Below are positions 1 through 11,987 of a DNA stretch of 64,000 nucleotides, piece after piece. This DNA is from Gliomastix tumulicola (lineage: Eukaryota; Ascomycota; Sordariomycetes; Hypocreales; Bionectriaceae), in contig BCHX01000002.1 in the NCBI GenBank assembly GCA_001599755.1, positions 5,252,330 to 5,316,329 on the forward strand. Direction: 5' to 3'. Positions within the stretch are counted from its first letter, which is position 1, and the number at the start of each line of letters is the position of its first letter. Made by a program: the position numbers and the translations under genes. Under the pieces are notes generated by a model, which saw only the letters and a program-made list of their open reading frames with translations, ran no database searches and had not been told where the DNA came from.

Positions 1-2917
1 TCCATCTCCCCCAAATGGAGTGGGGTCAGCAGCCCTCATTGGAGCAATTGTTGGGGGTTACCTCGACATTACGGCAAATGTGGTGGGTAACCAAGTACAC
101 TGTAACTCTGCTGATCGGTCCTGGTGGTCCCAGTGCTACCTTAGTACTGTAGGTACTAAGTAGTATTCATCATAATGTATCATTATTGATGCCTTGAAGC
201 ATTCACCGTGATGGATAATGGACATGAATGGCGGCCTGAGCAGGGAAGCTGCCGGGCTTAATGCTGGCCCGATAAGCTGAATGACTAAACCCAGACACGC
301 AGATCAAGTGGTGGTATTCGATTCCCTATCGAACATGCACCACTAGCACACCTTTATGCTTATGCAGCAGTGCCTTATTGGAGGTGTGCAGTGCCCTGCT
401 TCCAGTTCCATTCTTTTCGTTGGTCGCCGCACCGGGCCTAAGGGGGGGGTCGCCGAAGCGAGGCCAGAACCAAGGAAGCTGACCGGCCCTTTTGTCCCCT
501 GACCGTAGACCTCTCTCTCCCATTTGTTTGTTTCTCTCTCCCAAGCTCTCCCAACCATCTACATAAAAGCATCACGCCGATTCCATTACGGCCTAACATC
601 AACTGGTGGGCCTCAGGCCTAGGGAGGGGACGTCCCGGGCCTCAAGGGCTAAGCCAGTCGCGCGAATGCCGTTCTGGGTCTAGCAAGAGGGTGCTCTCCG
701 AGTGCTGAGCGCGGGATATTTCCAAGCTATCCATCTCTCGAAGCCACTAGACCGCCGGAGCGAGACAGAGGGGTGGGCGAGTGAGTGGGTGAAGCAAATG
801 ATGGATGGAGGGCTCATGGAACGCTGTTGGTTGCCTACCTCGTTTTCCTGTTGGGCTCCTTGGGAGACGGTGGGTACAGCGGATGGCTATTGACGGATTC
901 GTCGTCGACAGATGACCAAGAACCGGGAAGGACACCAACGAGTGTGTGTGTGAGTACGTTGAGGGGGAGGGGGGAAGGGGGGGGGCTCCAACTGGAGGCT
1001 GACATGCGTTATGCACACTGTCGTCTGGGTATGATCGGGATGACGGGTTATGTGCGTCCCATCACCTCAACCCCTCCCCGCGCCCGCCCGCCTGATTATC
1101 TCGATGGACAAGAGCAGTCGTGAACGGGTTCGGGCGGTGCGTCGAGGTCCGTGCAGGTCACTCCTGTTAGTGCAGGCAGGCCCGTCGCAAGCCCCTTTGG
1201 ACGATGTAATGCACTGCAACCCCGGAGCGCGTGGAGGGTGTGGTCACGGGCAGTCACCAGGTCGTCGAGTGTGTCAGTCACTGGTCTACCCGCCGGCCGT
1301 GTCTTACTCGTCTGCCGATAGCTCGCTGCAAAGCTGGGGCGATCAGCAGCCAGGGATGGGTGCGTTGATATGCAGTAGAACCTGCGGCAGGATGGGGGGA
1401 GGAGTCGTTGGCCAAGGGTACTTTCTCCGTAGAGACAGACGTCTGGCACTGCTTCTTTCGGAGACTCGAGACATGTACATATGCAATGCGACAGTCTTCA
1501 TGCACCTACTATATGGAGCCATGGTCCAACTGCGTCCCCAACAAGGGATCATGTGATGGCATTTCGCTACCACCATATACGAGTACGGCGTCGATGGGAG
1601 GAGACCCGAGACTGGGTGCCTGAGAAGATGGTTGCCTTCTGAGGGGGGGTCAGTCCGCCTTGGCCGGTGGTGCGCACCGCCTATTACCGCCCACCGTGAG
1701 CCTGCAGCGTCGTAGGCCGATGTCTCACATTGCCGAGACTCGAGTTGCCCTGAATCGACTCTGTGGCATGTCTGTTGCTTTGTGTGTCTGTCTAACTTAC
1801 GGGGTGGAGTGAATGCGTGGGCATCACATGTGCATGCAGCCAGGGGCAGGTACAGCAGCGGTGGCGCGCGATGCAAAGCGCAGCGTGACAGTCTAGCATT
1901 TTTTCCCCTGGGCGGATGGATGGTCCTCTCGGAAAACGAAAANAAAAAAAGAAGTGCTCACCTGCCCCAAACCTGCCGATGAGTAACCGAACTGAACGAG
2001 CCGTGGGTTGTATATATTGGCAATGTCTCGCTATCCCACCCTCCCTTGCAGCTTTGGCCGAGGCGTAATAGCAGGGGGAGGAACGAACTTGCGTAACAGA
2101 ACCGACACGAACACCAGCGGCAACGGCCATTGGTCTGAGTCAGGGCTCTGCGTCCGCACTGGGAGCACAGCAGAGGAGCAGATGGCATTTTCGGTGAGAG
2201 TCTGGGTCTTGATTCGTCGTCCCGGGCCTGCATGTCTGTGATGGAATGTACGTACGGGCGAGTAGACGCCAGGATTAGACGGCGAAACGCCCGGACGTGG
2301 TGATGGTGGACTGGGGTGGTTGGGCGCCGTCTTAACCGCTTTGGGACGCTGGCTTGCATTGGTATTCGTCTCGTATCCAACGGCGGTGACGTGAGAATGC
2401 GGTTGAGCTCTGGCTTTTGCTTGTTGAAGAGGTGTACGAGGAGCTCTCGCCCCCAAGTCCCCAGTCGAGGGCGGCCTTCTTCGTCCGCGACGAGGAGTCG
2501 ACTGTTGGCCATTTCCCCATCGACTGGTATCCGAACGACAAGAGGGCATGGAAGCTTTGAAACGGTCAACATGAAAACGTGACACAAAGGACAGACTTTA
2601 TCCATCAACTTCTTCCGCAGCTCTGGAGTGAGTCTGTCTGGGAGCTTCTTCCTCAGGGAGCCCCGCAACGGCGTTTCTTATCGATAACGATATACCTTCT
2701 TATCTTATCTCAATCTTATCAGTTGGCAACTTTTTTTTTTCTCCCACCACGATGGCGGCGTCCCTCGAGTCTCGACCAGTGATCATTGCCAATGCTTCCG
2801 ACCTGTGCTGCTTCCACTCGCGGGACGCCAGCCTAATATACCTTATAGACATACCTTGAACTGGTAGCATGTTGCCTGCCTTCTAGCGACACAAACCCCC
2901 CTTCCAGCTTGCCCACG
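1..2917. other. Gene-poor left flank upstream of RPA135
   Basis: I see no convincing gene here. Several open frames of 60-240 codons exist on both strands, but they overlap one another in alternative frames, are proline/arginine/serine rich and show no domain I recognise. The best candidate is a minus-strand frame at about 2031-2585 (184 codons). It could be an exon of an unrecognised low-complexity protein, but it overlaps an equally long frame at 1958-2668, so I do not call it. One ambiguous base (n) sits in a poly-A run at 1943. A pyrimidine-rich stretch lies just upstream of the RPA135 start. Confidence 0.5.
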
Positions 2918-5900
2918 ATGGCACCCTCCGCGACGAATACGCAATGGGACCATGAATACAACACCCTCCGACGGGAGAAACTCTTCAGAGACCCCCCGAA
3001 GGACCGGACGGCATATCCGGCCCTCCAGGAGGCGGTCGACCCCCACATTGAGTCCTTCAACCAGCTCTTCCGCGACGATGGCAAGCGCGGGCTCCTGTCC
3101 CACGCACTCGAGGACATTGGGACCAAGACCTTCCTGGACGGCGACGAGAGGGCGGGACCGAGCGGCAAGAACCAGTTGAACATCAGGATAAAGGATGTGT
3201 CTCTGTCGCGGCCGCAAGTGCCCCCCTCCAACAAATTGGCCAAGAACCGCGAGATCCTGCCCGCGGAATGCAGAGAGCGCCATGTCACATACCGCGGGAG
3301 GCTCTCGGCGACGTTCGAGTACCGCATCAACAACGGCGACCCCGTGGAGTTTGTGAGAGAGCTGGGCCAGGTGCCAGTCATGCTCAAGGTGAGTAGTCCG
3401 CAGATCCAATGGCTGTCTGCGCAAGTCCACTGACCAGTCGCAGTCCAACCGATGCCACTTAGAGAACAACTCCCCTGCCCTCCTGGTGCAGCGCAAGGAA
3501 GAGTCCGAGGAGCTCGGCGGCTACTTCGTCGTCAACGGCATCGAAAAGATTATCCGTCTGCTGCAGCTGAACAAGAGAAACTTCCCCATGGCTATCAACC
3601 GTCCGAGTTTCCAGAACAGAGGCCCCGGCTACACGTCGTTCGGTATCATCATGCGATCAGTGAGACCCGACGAGACATCGCAGACGAACGTGCTCCACTA
3701 CCTCAGCGACGGCAACATCACCTTCCGCTTCTCGTGGCGCAAGAACGAATACCTGGTCCCGGTCATGATGATCCTCAAGGCTCTTGTGGACACGAACGAC
3801 CGAGAGGTGTTTGAGGGCCTGGTCGGACCGATGGGCTCCAAGGCTGTCGAGAATACATTCCTGACGGACCGTGTTGAGTTGCTTCTGCGAACGTACAAGG
3901 CGTACGGTCTGTACTCGAAGCAGGCGACTCGCTCGTACCTGGGCGAGAAGTTCCGTGTGGTGCTTGGTGTCCCAGACACCATGTCCAACTACGACGTGGG
4001 CACCGAGTTCCTGCGCAGGATTGTCCTCGTCCACCTCGGCAACATCAACGTGACGCCCGATCAGGACAGCAACAAGTTCCGCATGCTTCTGCTGATGATC
4101 CGCAAGCTGTACGCCCTGGTTGCTGGCGACTGCACCGTCGACAACCCCGATGCCATCCAGCACCAGGAGATCCTGCTGGGCGGCTTCCTCTACGGCCAGA
4201 TTCTCAAGGAGAGGCTGGACGAGTTCCTCGGTACCAACGTCAGACTGTCTATCCGCGACTTCCTGAGGAGGAACCCCGTGCCGTTTACATCCCAGGACTT
4301 CAAGAAAGACTTCCCCAACACCATCTTCCGCAAGGCCAACGAGAACCTCGGCAACGCCCTCGAATACTTCCTCTCGACGGGTAACATGAACAGTCCCTCT
4401 GGTCTAGACCTGCAGCAGACGGCCGGTTTCACCGTGGTTGCTGAGAAGCTCAACTTCCTCCGATTCATCAGCCACTTCAGGATGGTGCATCGTGGTGCCT
4501 TCTTCGCGCAGCTCAAGACCACAGCCGTGCGCAAGCTGCTCCCCGAGTCGTGGGGGTTCATGTGTCCCGTCCACACCCCCGATGGTTCACCGTGCGGTCT
4601 GCTGAACCACATGGCGCACAAGTGTAAGATCATGACCGACTCACTGGATGTGTCGGCGCTGCCGCAGCTGGCTGTCGAGCTCGGCTTGTCAGACACGCCC
4701 ACGTCGGTGATTGAGGAGAGCGTCCCCGTTCTGCTTGATGGAAAGGTCCTGGGCTTCTGCTCGCCCAAGGAGGCTCTGAGAATAGCCGACTGCTTCCGGT
4801 ACTGGAAGGTCGAGGGCACGCACGGCGTTCCGTTGCATCTAGAGATTGGATACGTCCCACCGTCGAGGGGCGGCTCTTATCCCGGCATCTTCATGACCTC
4901 TACGCCTTCGAGAATGGTCCGGCCGGCCAAGTACCTCCCCCTGCAGAAGGAGGACTTTGTCGGACCGCACGAGCAGCCGTACATGTCCATCGCCGTGGTG
5001 CCACAGGAAATCGAGTCTGGCAGTTCCACGCACGTCGAGTTCCACCCGACCAACATGCTGTCCATCCTGGCCAACATGACGCCCTTCTCCAATTTCAACC
5101 AGTCCCCGCGTAACATGTACCAGTGCCAGATGGGTAAGCAAACCATGGGAACGCCCGGCACCGCCATCCGATACCGCACCGACAACAAGTCCTACCGCCT
5201 GCAGACGGGCCAGACGCCCATCGTGCGCGCACCGCTGCACAACACCTACGGCTTCGACAACTTCCCCAACGGCACCAACGCCGTCGTCGCCGTCATCTCG
5301 TACACGGGCTACGACATGGACGACGCCATGATTCTGAACAAGTCTGCGCACGAGCGGGGCTTCGGGCACGGGACCATCTACAAGACCAAGAAGATCTCGC
5401 TCAAGGACGACTCGAGGACAAAGGCGACCAAGAGCGTCACAAAGGCGTTTGGCTTCGCGCCGCACAGCTACGTGTCCGCCTCCTACCAGGGGATGCTCGA
5501 CGACGACGGACTACCGCCGGTCGGTCGCATGGTACAGGAGGGCGACATTCTCTGCGCCTGGCACACTGTTACTCCTGACTACAACGGCAAGCTGGTGAAC
5601 CTCGACGGCGTCACGCACTACGAGAAGTACAAGGACTCCGAGGTGGGCTTCGTCGACGAGGTCCGCCTGATTGGTGCGGAAACGGGCAACGAGCCCCTGC
5701 AGACCATCTCCGTCAAGCTTCGCGTGCCCCGATCACCCGTCATCGGTGACAAGTTCTCGTCTCGCCACGGGCAGAAGGGTGTCTGCTCGCAAAAGTGGCC
5801 CGCCGTCGACATGCCCTTCTCCGAGTCGGGCATGCAGCCCGACATCATCATCAACCCGCACGCCTTCCCGTCCCGAATGACCATCGGCATGTTCGTCGAG

Positions 5901-6665
5901 TCGCTGGCCGGCAAGTCTGGCGCCCTGCACGGCCTGGCGCAGGACTCCACGCCCTTCCAGTTCAACGAGGAGGACACGGCGGCCGAGTACTTTGGCCACC
6001 AGCTCATGAAGGCCGGCTACAACTACCACGGCAACGAGCCCATGTACTCTGGTATCACGGGCGAGGAGCTCGGCGCGGACATCTACGTCGGGTTGGTCTA
6101 CTACCAGCGTCTGCGTCACATGGTCAACGACAAGTACCAGGTGCGAACAACGGGTCCCGTGGTGCCCACGACCGGACAGCCCATCAAGGGCAGGAAGCGA
6201 GGTGGTGGTATCCGTGTCGGAGAGATGGAGCGCGACGCTCTGCTCGCCCACGGCACGGCATTTTTGCTGCAGGACAGGTTGCTCAACTGCTCCGACTACA
6301 CCAAGTCGTGGATCTGCCGGCGCTGCGGGTCGTTCCTGTCGGTGCAGCCGACGGTGTCGCAGTTTGCAACGAGCAGCAAGAAGAAGGCGCCGCAGACGGT
6401 ACGGTGCCGAGGCTGTGCGGTGCGGCTCGACGACATCTCGGGCGTGGACCTTACGGAGGTGCAGGGCGAGATCTGGGAGGACGGACAGGGCCACTCGTGG
6501 GTGGGCGGCGACCAGACGACGCAGGTGGTGGTGCCAGGCGCGCTCAAGTTCCTCGACGTCGAGCTGGCGGCCATGGGCGTCAAACTCAAGTACCGCGTGA
6601 GCAGAGAGGACGAGCCGCGGAAGGGGCCTCTGCGTCCGGCGCCGGCGCTGATTGCTGCGAAGTGA
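2918..6665 (+). CDS. RPA135: DNA-directed RNA polymerase I second-largest subunit (RPA135/RPA2)
   Basis: Second-largest catalytic subunit of nucleolar RNA polymerase I, which transcribes the rDNA. There are two exons, 2918-3388 and 3444-6665, separated by a 55-nt GT-AG intron, giving about 1230 residues (yeast RPA135 is about 1200). The start is the ATG at 2918; the frame is open slightly upstream but has no ATG there. Family signatures are clear: the active-site region GYDMDDAMILNKSAHERG, the hybrid-binding segment GDKFSSRHGQKG, and INPHAFPSRMTIGM in the conserved C-terminal domain. Near the C-terminus a CxxC...CxxC zinc ribbon is visible (CRRCG ... CRGC). The pattern fits Pol I rather than Pol II or III by overall similarity (for example LPESWGFMCPVHTPDGSPCG and the divergent zinc ribbon). 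It appears intact and is a housekeeping gene marking the conserved left part of the window. Confidence 0.96.
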
Positions 6666-7253
6666 GGGCAAGGAAAAAGAGTGAGGAGTTGATGGGAGCA
6701 GCTTGGTCGTGTTCTGGAAAGGCATAGATGTGGCTTTGACGTCGGTTAGACATTTCCTTGTTTGTATATTGTTTGTCGATATCACGATGCAAATCTACCA
6801 TTTCAGTGTCTGAACCGGTCGTCACGCCTTCCTGATCGCGCAAATTTGTCATTGTTATGGCGACTTGTGCAACACACCCGCCTGAACCTCTCCCCTTTCT
6901 TTCCAGAGGGAGGTCTCCTCTTACAGTCAGGGATATCGGGAATGAGAGCTGAGAGTGCCTTACAGTTGACAAAGGCCGTGACACAAGCACGCTGTGCTGG
7001 CCGCTCTCCAGCCACAAAGAGAGCAGGTGTATTCGTGTCTGTCCATCTTTATAGGTGCGTTATCAGTGGGTCGTGCGAACCGAGAGAGAGAGTCGCATTC
7101 GTTTAAGCCGCCAGTCAGAGCATCGTGAGATCCAGGGAAGGAGCCCGCGATGCCTCTTTCCTCCCCGTGCAGCCTCCCAATAAAACCGCCCTCCGCCCTC
7201 CAAACTTGGTCCTCTTCTCTTCTTCTTCACCCTCACAACCCAGCAACCAAACC

Positions 7254-9353
7254 ATGCGCCCCGCCACCCTCGCTGCCTTTTTGGGGGCTCTGGCCCTGGC
7301 CGTCCTGGCCCAGTCGCCGGAGCCGTACGATTTTGGCGTCGACGTCGAGCGCCTTACTCGTCGAGCCGCTGGCCCTGTTATCGTCGGCCGTCTGCCTCTC
7401 ACCTCTAACGGAGGCGTGCCGCACCGACTCGAGATCCGGCAGATGCGTGCTAATCAGCCGCAGTGGGATCTGTTCATACTGGCGCTGAGTATGTTTCAGT
7501 CCGTCAGTCAGGACGACCCCCTCTCGTGGTACCAAGTGGCTGGTGCGTATCCCCCAGTGCTCTCGCTCGTCTGTGTTCCAGAGACTGACTTTGAGAAACA
7601 GGCATCCACGGTGTCCCGTTTCGAACTTGGAACGGTGTCGAGCCGGCTCCGGGCGCCAACATGTCCGGCTATTGCATGCACGGCTCTGTCCTGTTTCCGA
7701 TCTGGCATAGGCCGTACTTGGCCTTGGTCGAGGTTGGTTCATCTGGTGTTTGACCTTTTGTACCTGCTAATACGTGCCCTAAGCAAGAATTATTCCGGTT
7801 GGCCTCTTTCATTGCGACCATGTTCCCCGACCCGATCGAGCGAAAGCTGTACGAAGAAGCCGCATCGACAATCCGACTGCCATACTGGGACTGGGCTCTT
7901 GCGCCTCCGCCAGGGCAGACTCACCTGCCCGACGTTTTCTGGCACCCGACGATCGTCCAATACGGCCCGCGAGGGGTCCAGACTATCAGGAACCCATTGT
8001 ACTCGTACAAGTTCCATCCTGTCGAGGAAGACGCGATGATCTGGGAACCTGTGAGCTTTGGAATAGAAATTGAGGATAGACACCTGCTAACAGAGGAGTC
8101 AGCTAAAGTATTGGGACGAGACGAAGCGGGCACCGGCGACCAACATCAGTATTGGTTCACCGCCCTCGATTAATTCGGAAGTCGACAAGGCCTTGCTAGA
8201 GCAGCTGCCCAACATCCAGCAGCGACTGTTCGTCCTCTTTTCCAGCTACAAGGACTTCAACTCGTTCGGAAACAAGGCTTGGTCAGTGGCTCAGAACACG
8301 ACGTCGCTGGAGCTGGACTCGATCGAGGCTGTTCACGACGTCATCCACCTCTATGGCGGTTTGCGCGGCCATATGACCTATGTGCCGCTCTCGTCGTTTG
8401 ACCCTCTGTTCTTCATCCACCACGTCACCATGGACCGCCTGATTGCTATGTGGCAGATTCTCAACCCGACCGCCTGGATTACCCCGATGCCGGCAGGGGA
8501 AACCAGCTACAACTCGGTTCTGGGGACTATCCAAACATCCAAGACGCCGCTCACTCCGTTCTACATATCCAATGACGGCACGTTCTGGGACTCGGATATG
8601 GCCAGATACACAACCACATTCGGCTACGCATACGCCGATACCGATCCGACCCTGGTAGCCATGGGCGAGAGTCTGGCAGAGAGCTTGAGTCGCAAGATTG
8701 CATCCTGGTATGGAGCCTCAGTGGTGATGGGCCTGCGGGATGTGCGCGACGACGACCGTCCTACAACTCAGACCTCGCGGATAACCGGGAAACCTGGCAA
8801 TCTCAGACACGCAAAGCCAAACCTGAGGCATGACGCCGCCGACCCGCCGCCCAGTGCCAGGCTCGATGCCAACGGCGATACTTGGGCCTGGAAGATTGGC
8901 GCCATTGTCGACACAGATGCCCTCGAGGGGCTCTTCGAGATTCACTTGTATATCGGAGAGATGTCAGCTTCGTGCGAGAACCCGAGATCTCCCAATTACG
9001 CCGGGTCGATTGCTGTTCGCACACAGTACCATGGACACCCAAGCCAGCCTGAGCTGATGGAGAGAAAGCCCAAGACTGCAGCGTCGACGCCTATCGATCA
9101 AGCTTTGATCAAACTGGCGGGGGCGGGCTTCATCAGTAGCTTGGATCCTGCTGTCGTCGCTCCCGTTCTTCGAGACACTCTCCATTTCCGTGTCTGCGCA
9201 TCTAACCTCAAGGAGGTCAATGCCCATGACGTCCCCGGGTTGCGCATGATCGCCGTAACCTCAAAGGTTGTATTTGGAGAGGATGGCGAAATCTCGAGGG
9301 TGGAATATCCGGTGATAAGGCTCAAGGTCTTTGGTGACTTCGAAGCGGACTGA
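7254..9353 (+). CDS. Tyrosinase (type-3 copper monophenol monooxygenase/catechol oxidase)
   Basis: Binuclear copper oxidase that hydroxylates monophenols and oxidises diphenols to quinones, as in melanin formation. There are four exons: 7254-7542, 7602-7732, 7784-8050 and 8103-9353. The second intron ends with an AAG acceptor. The product is about 645 residues. The start at 7254 gives a good signal peptide (MRPATLAAFLGALALAVLAQ), so entry into the secretory pathway is likely. Copper site A is seen as His99, His123 and His132 (YCMHGSVLFPIWHRPY). Copper site B is seen as His307, His311 and the HH pair at about 335-336 in SFDPLFFIHHVTMDR. The C-terminal extension after about residue 450 fits the shielding domain common in fungal tyrosinases. 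The upstream open frame from 7125 is treated as 5' leader. No neighbouring pigment-cluster genes are seen. Confidence 0.93.
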
Positions 9354-10139
9354 CGGGGGGTGGATGCTCACTAATACCTATGTTTCCGTGGCCGTGGTAG
9401 GGCCTGCAGGGTTGTTTTGCCGCGAGGCTTGTACTTTTATCTCTTATGAAGCAGCACTTAGACTCTTAATGCAAGGTGGACTTTTGCACCATTCACTGAG
9501 GAGGGACGTGGTGCAGATGTGACAGGAGCCAAGGAGTCTATTTCAAGCCGGTTCGTGACACGTCCCCCCGTTACTACATGAAGGAAACAAAGCGAAAAGG
9601 AGCAAGAGAGCGGTCTTCCCTTCTACCATTCGTCTCATCATAAAAGTCGACACCGCATCCCCTACTATTCGTCTCCGTATTCATTCCTCAGAAAACGCCC
9701 CGAGAGAGAGGATAAAGAGAATAAGAAATGTATGCCATCCATCCATCCATCCGCCTTCTTTCCCGTCCGTCCATCCGTCACCTTCGTTACCAAAGAATTC
9801 CTGAATAAAAGAAAAAAAAATAACAAGAAAAGGAGATTATGACTGTCCAGTTGCCATCGAAGCGGGACATCCAAGATGAGGTTTGAGGTTGGAAACAGGG
9901 GTTGGGTACGGGGGGTGTTTCCGGTCTAAACAAGAGTGGTGGTCGGGTCGTTATGTCGTTACGGGCGGTGTTTGGACAGGATGTGTTGTCCTTAGGGAGG
10001 TGCCGTAGGTTGGGTTTGTAATGAGGCTGTGTAAAGGCCTGGGTTGCTATGTAGGGTCTAAAGCTGGAGTTGCTTAGGACATGCTCGTGGTGAGGTCGAG
10101 AGGTAACGGGATGGATCGCCTTTGGTGGACTTTCCCCCC
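9354..10139. other. Intergenic, convergent 3' flanks of tyrosinase and PHO80-like gene
   Basis: No gene seen. The stretch contains ccat-rich simple repeats near 9730-9780 and an A-rich tract near 9810-9830, consistent with two convergent 3' untranslated regions. Confidence 0.5.
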
Positions 10140-11987
10140 TCATGATCTCTGCGCGACGACTTCGCGGGCGTAGAACTCGACGAGCATCGTCGCGTACGCC
10201 TCGAGATCCTCGACGGGCACGGCGAGGCGGAAGTCGTTGAGGACGAGGAACTGCAGCTCGAGGTGGTTGAGCTCGGCGAGGGGGAGACCGCCGACCTGCG
10301 TATCATTAGTCAACTTGTTTTCCATACACCACCCTCAAAAAGACAGACAAAAACATACCTTCGCATATCGCGAGTTGGTGTAGAAGACGTCGGAGAAGAA
10401 CTTGCTCGAGCATGTGACGCCCGCGATGATCAGCCGGTGGATGTTGAAGCTGTCGACGACAAAGTACGTCGTGGGCCCGTGGATCGAGGGCGCCTGCTCG
10501 GCGGCCGTAATGACCCTGCCGCTGTCTCTCCGCTGCGGGCTCGCGGACCCTTCCATCTCGTCGTCCTCGTCGTCGTCATCATCCTCATCGTCGTCGTCGT
10601 CATCGTCGTCGGCGAGGTCCGAGTCCGTCTCGTCCGAATCGTCGTCGGCGTCGTCCCGCATTGTCACATCCCCCGGTAACGGCGCAGGTATCGTCGCAGG
10701 TGCTGTTGTTGTCGTCGTCGTCGTCGTCGCCAGCACAGCCGTTCCAGGCCGTGAGGACGTCGACGACGGATGGTGCGACATCGGCGGCCGCGCAGACGCA
10801 CCGGGCGTTGTTGACCCAGTCGTCGTCGTCGCGTTCCGCCTCGCCTCCTCACTGCGGGTGACCAGATCGTTGACGCGCTCCGTCATGCGGTCAAAGTACA
10901 CGAGCAGGCTCAGAAAGACCTCAAACGTAGTGGGGCAGTATCTGTGTATGCGGGCGAGGTAGCTGTGGATGGTGATGGCGGGCACGTTCTTGCCGTGGAA
11001 GGCGAGGACGGAGTGGCTCAGCGGGTTGAGGTGTGTGGCTGACGTAGTAGTAGTAGTAGTGTTCGTATTTGTCGTCGGCGTGGAAGGCGGATGAGACGCA
11101 TCCGTCGTCGTGTAGTGCTGCTGGGCGGCGACGCTGCGCTGCATGGCGTCGTGCTGCAGGTCGTTTGTCGTCGTGATCTTGGTGAGGAGGGCGGCGACCA
11201 TCTCGATGATGTCGTTGATGGGCATGGCGCTGACGTCGTACTTCATCTGCTGCAGCGGCGGGTCGTTGAGCACGCCGCCGGAGCCCGGGGAGGCCGTGCC
11301 GCTGAGCGTGGATGCCGGCGCGCTGCTGCCGAGGAGCATGTCGGAGCGCGCGAGGGTCTGGATGTGGGCGAGGTCGCGGACGCGGATCACGGTCTGTGCC
11401 GGGGGAGGAGGAAGAGTGGCTGGCGAGGCCGTTGAAGAGGCCGTAGACACCGGTATTGTGAAGTCATCGGACGGCGGCGAGGGCTGTTGTCGTCGCGGGA
11501 CGGGGTCTGCTATGTCGGTGGCCATGGACGCGTCCTGGACATTGTCGGCGGCAGCAGCGGGAGCAGCAGCAACAACACGCGTCGGCGACGAGGAGGACGG
11601 CGGGGAGGGAATCAGCGTTGGAGGAGGAGCAGCAGCAGCAGCACCGGATGAGGACGACGTCGTGTACGCCGCGGACCGACTCGAGGGCGATTCGTCAGCG
11701 TCGACGTCCTCTTCCTCTTCTTCTTCTTCTTCTTCCGCCGCCACAGACCTCTCGCTCGCGGACCCCTGGCGATGCGGCGGGGCGGGTCTGGCTGTCGCCG
11801 TAGACGAAGACGACGACTGGCGCTGTCGCAGAGCAGGCCGGAAGGACGAGGACGAGGACGAGGACGATGTCTCGTGGGAGGAGGAGCTGTGCGGGTGGTG
11901 ACGGTGTTGCTGCAGCGGCGGGTTCGCAATCATGTTATGGATGCTGCGCGCCGGGTCGGAGATGAAGTCGCCGATTATAGCTGCCAT
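10140..11987 (-). CDS. PHO80-like cyclin (Pho80/Pcl family, PREG-type) with large low-complexity insertions
   Basis: Cyclin partner of a Pho85-type kinase, in fungi a regulator of phosphate-responsive transcription. There are two exons, 10359-11987 and 10140-10295 (63-nt intron), giving about 594 residues. The start is ATG at 11987 (MAAIIGDFISDPARS). Residues 1-250 are Ser/Pro/poly-acid low complexity. The cyclin fold is split: part one is about 255-376 (PINDIIEMVAALLTKI ... VPAITIHSYLARIHRYCPTT ... LLVYFDRM), then a roughly 129-residue insertion rich in Thr and Asp (about 377-505), then the most diagnostic part (SFNIHRLIIAGVTCSSKFF, YTNSRYAKVGGLPLAELN), with the intron falling inside YAKV. 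Pho80-family identity rests on that last segment. The Asp-tract insertion is unusually long, but the reading frame is continuous across it, so I treat it as real protein. Confidence 0.9.

Noticed and set aside
1958..2668. 236-codon minus-strand frame upstream of RPA135
   Set aside because: Overlaps a second long frame in another phase, low-complexity composition, includes a CxxC-rich patch that fits no zinc domain; not enough to call a gene.
5733..6785. 350-codon minus-strand frame over RPA135
   Set aside because: Antisense shadow of a highly conserved gene; His/Arg-rich with no motif.
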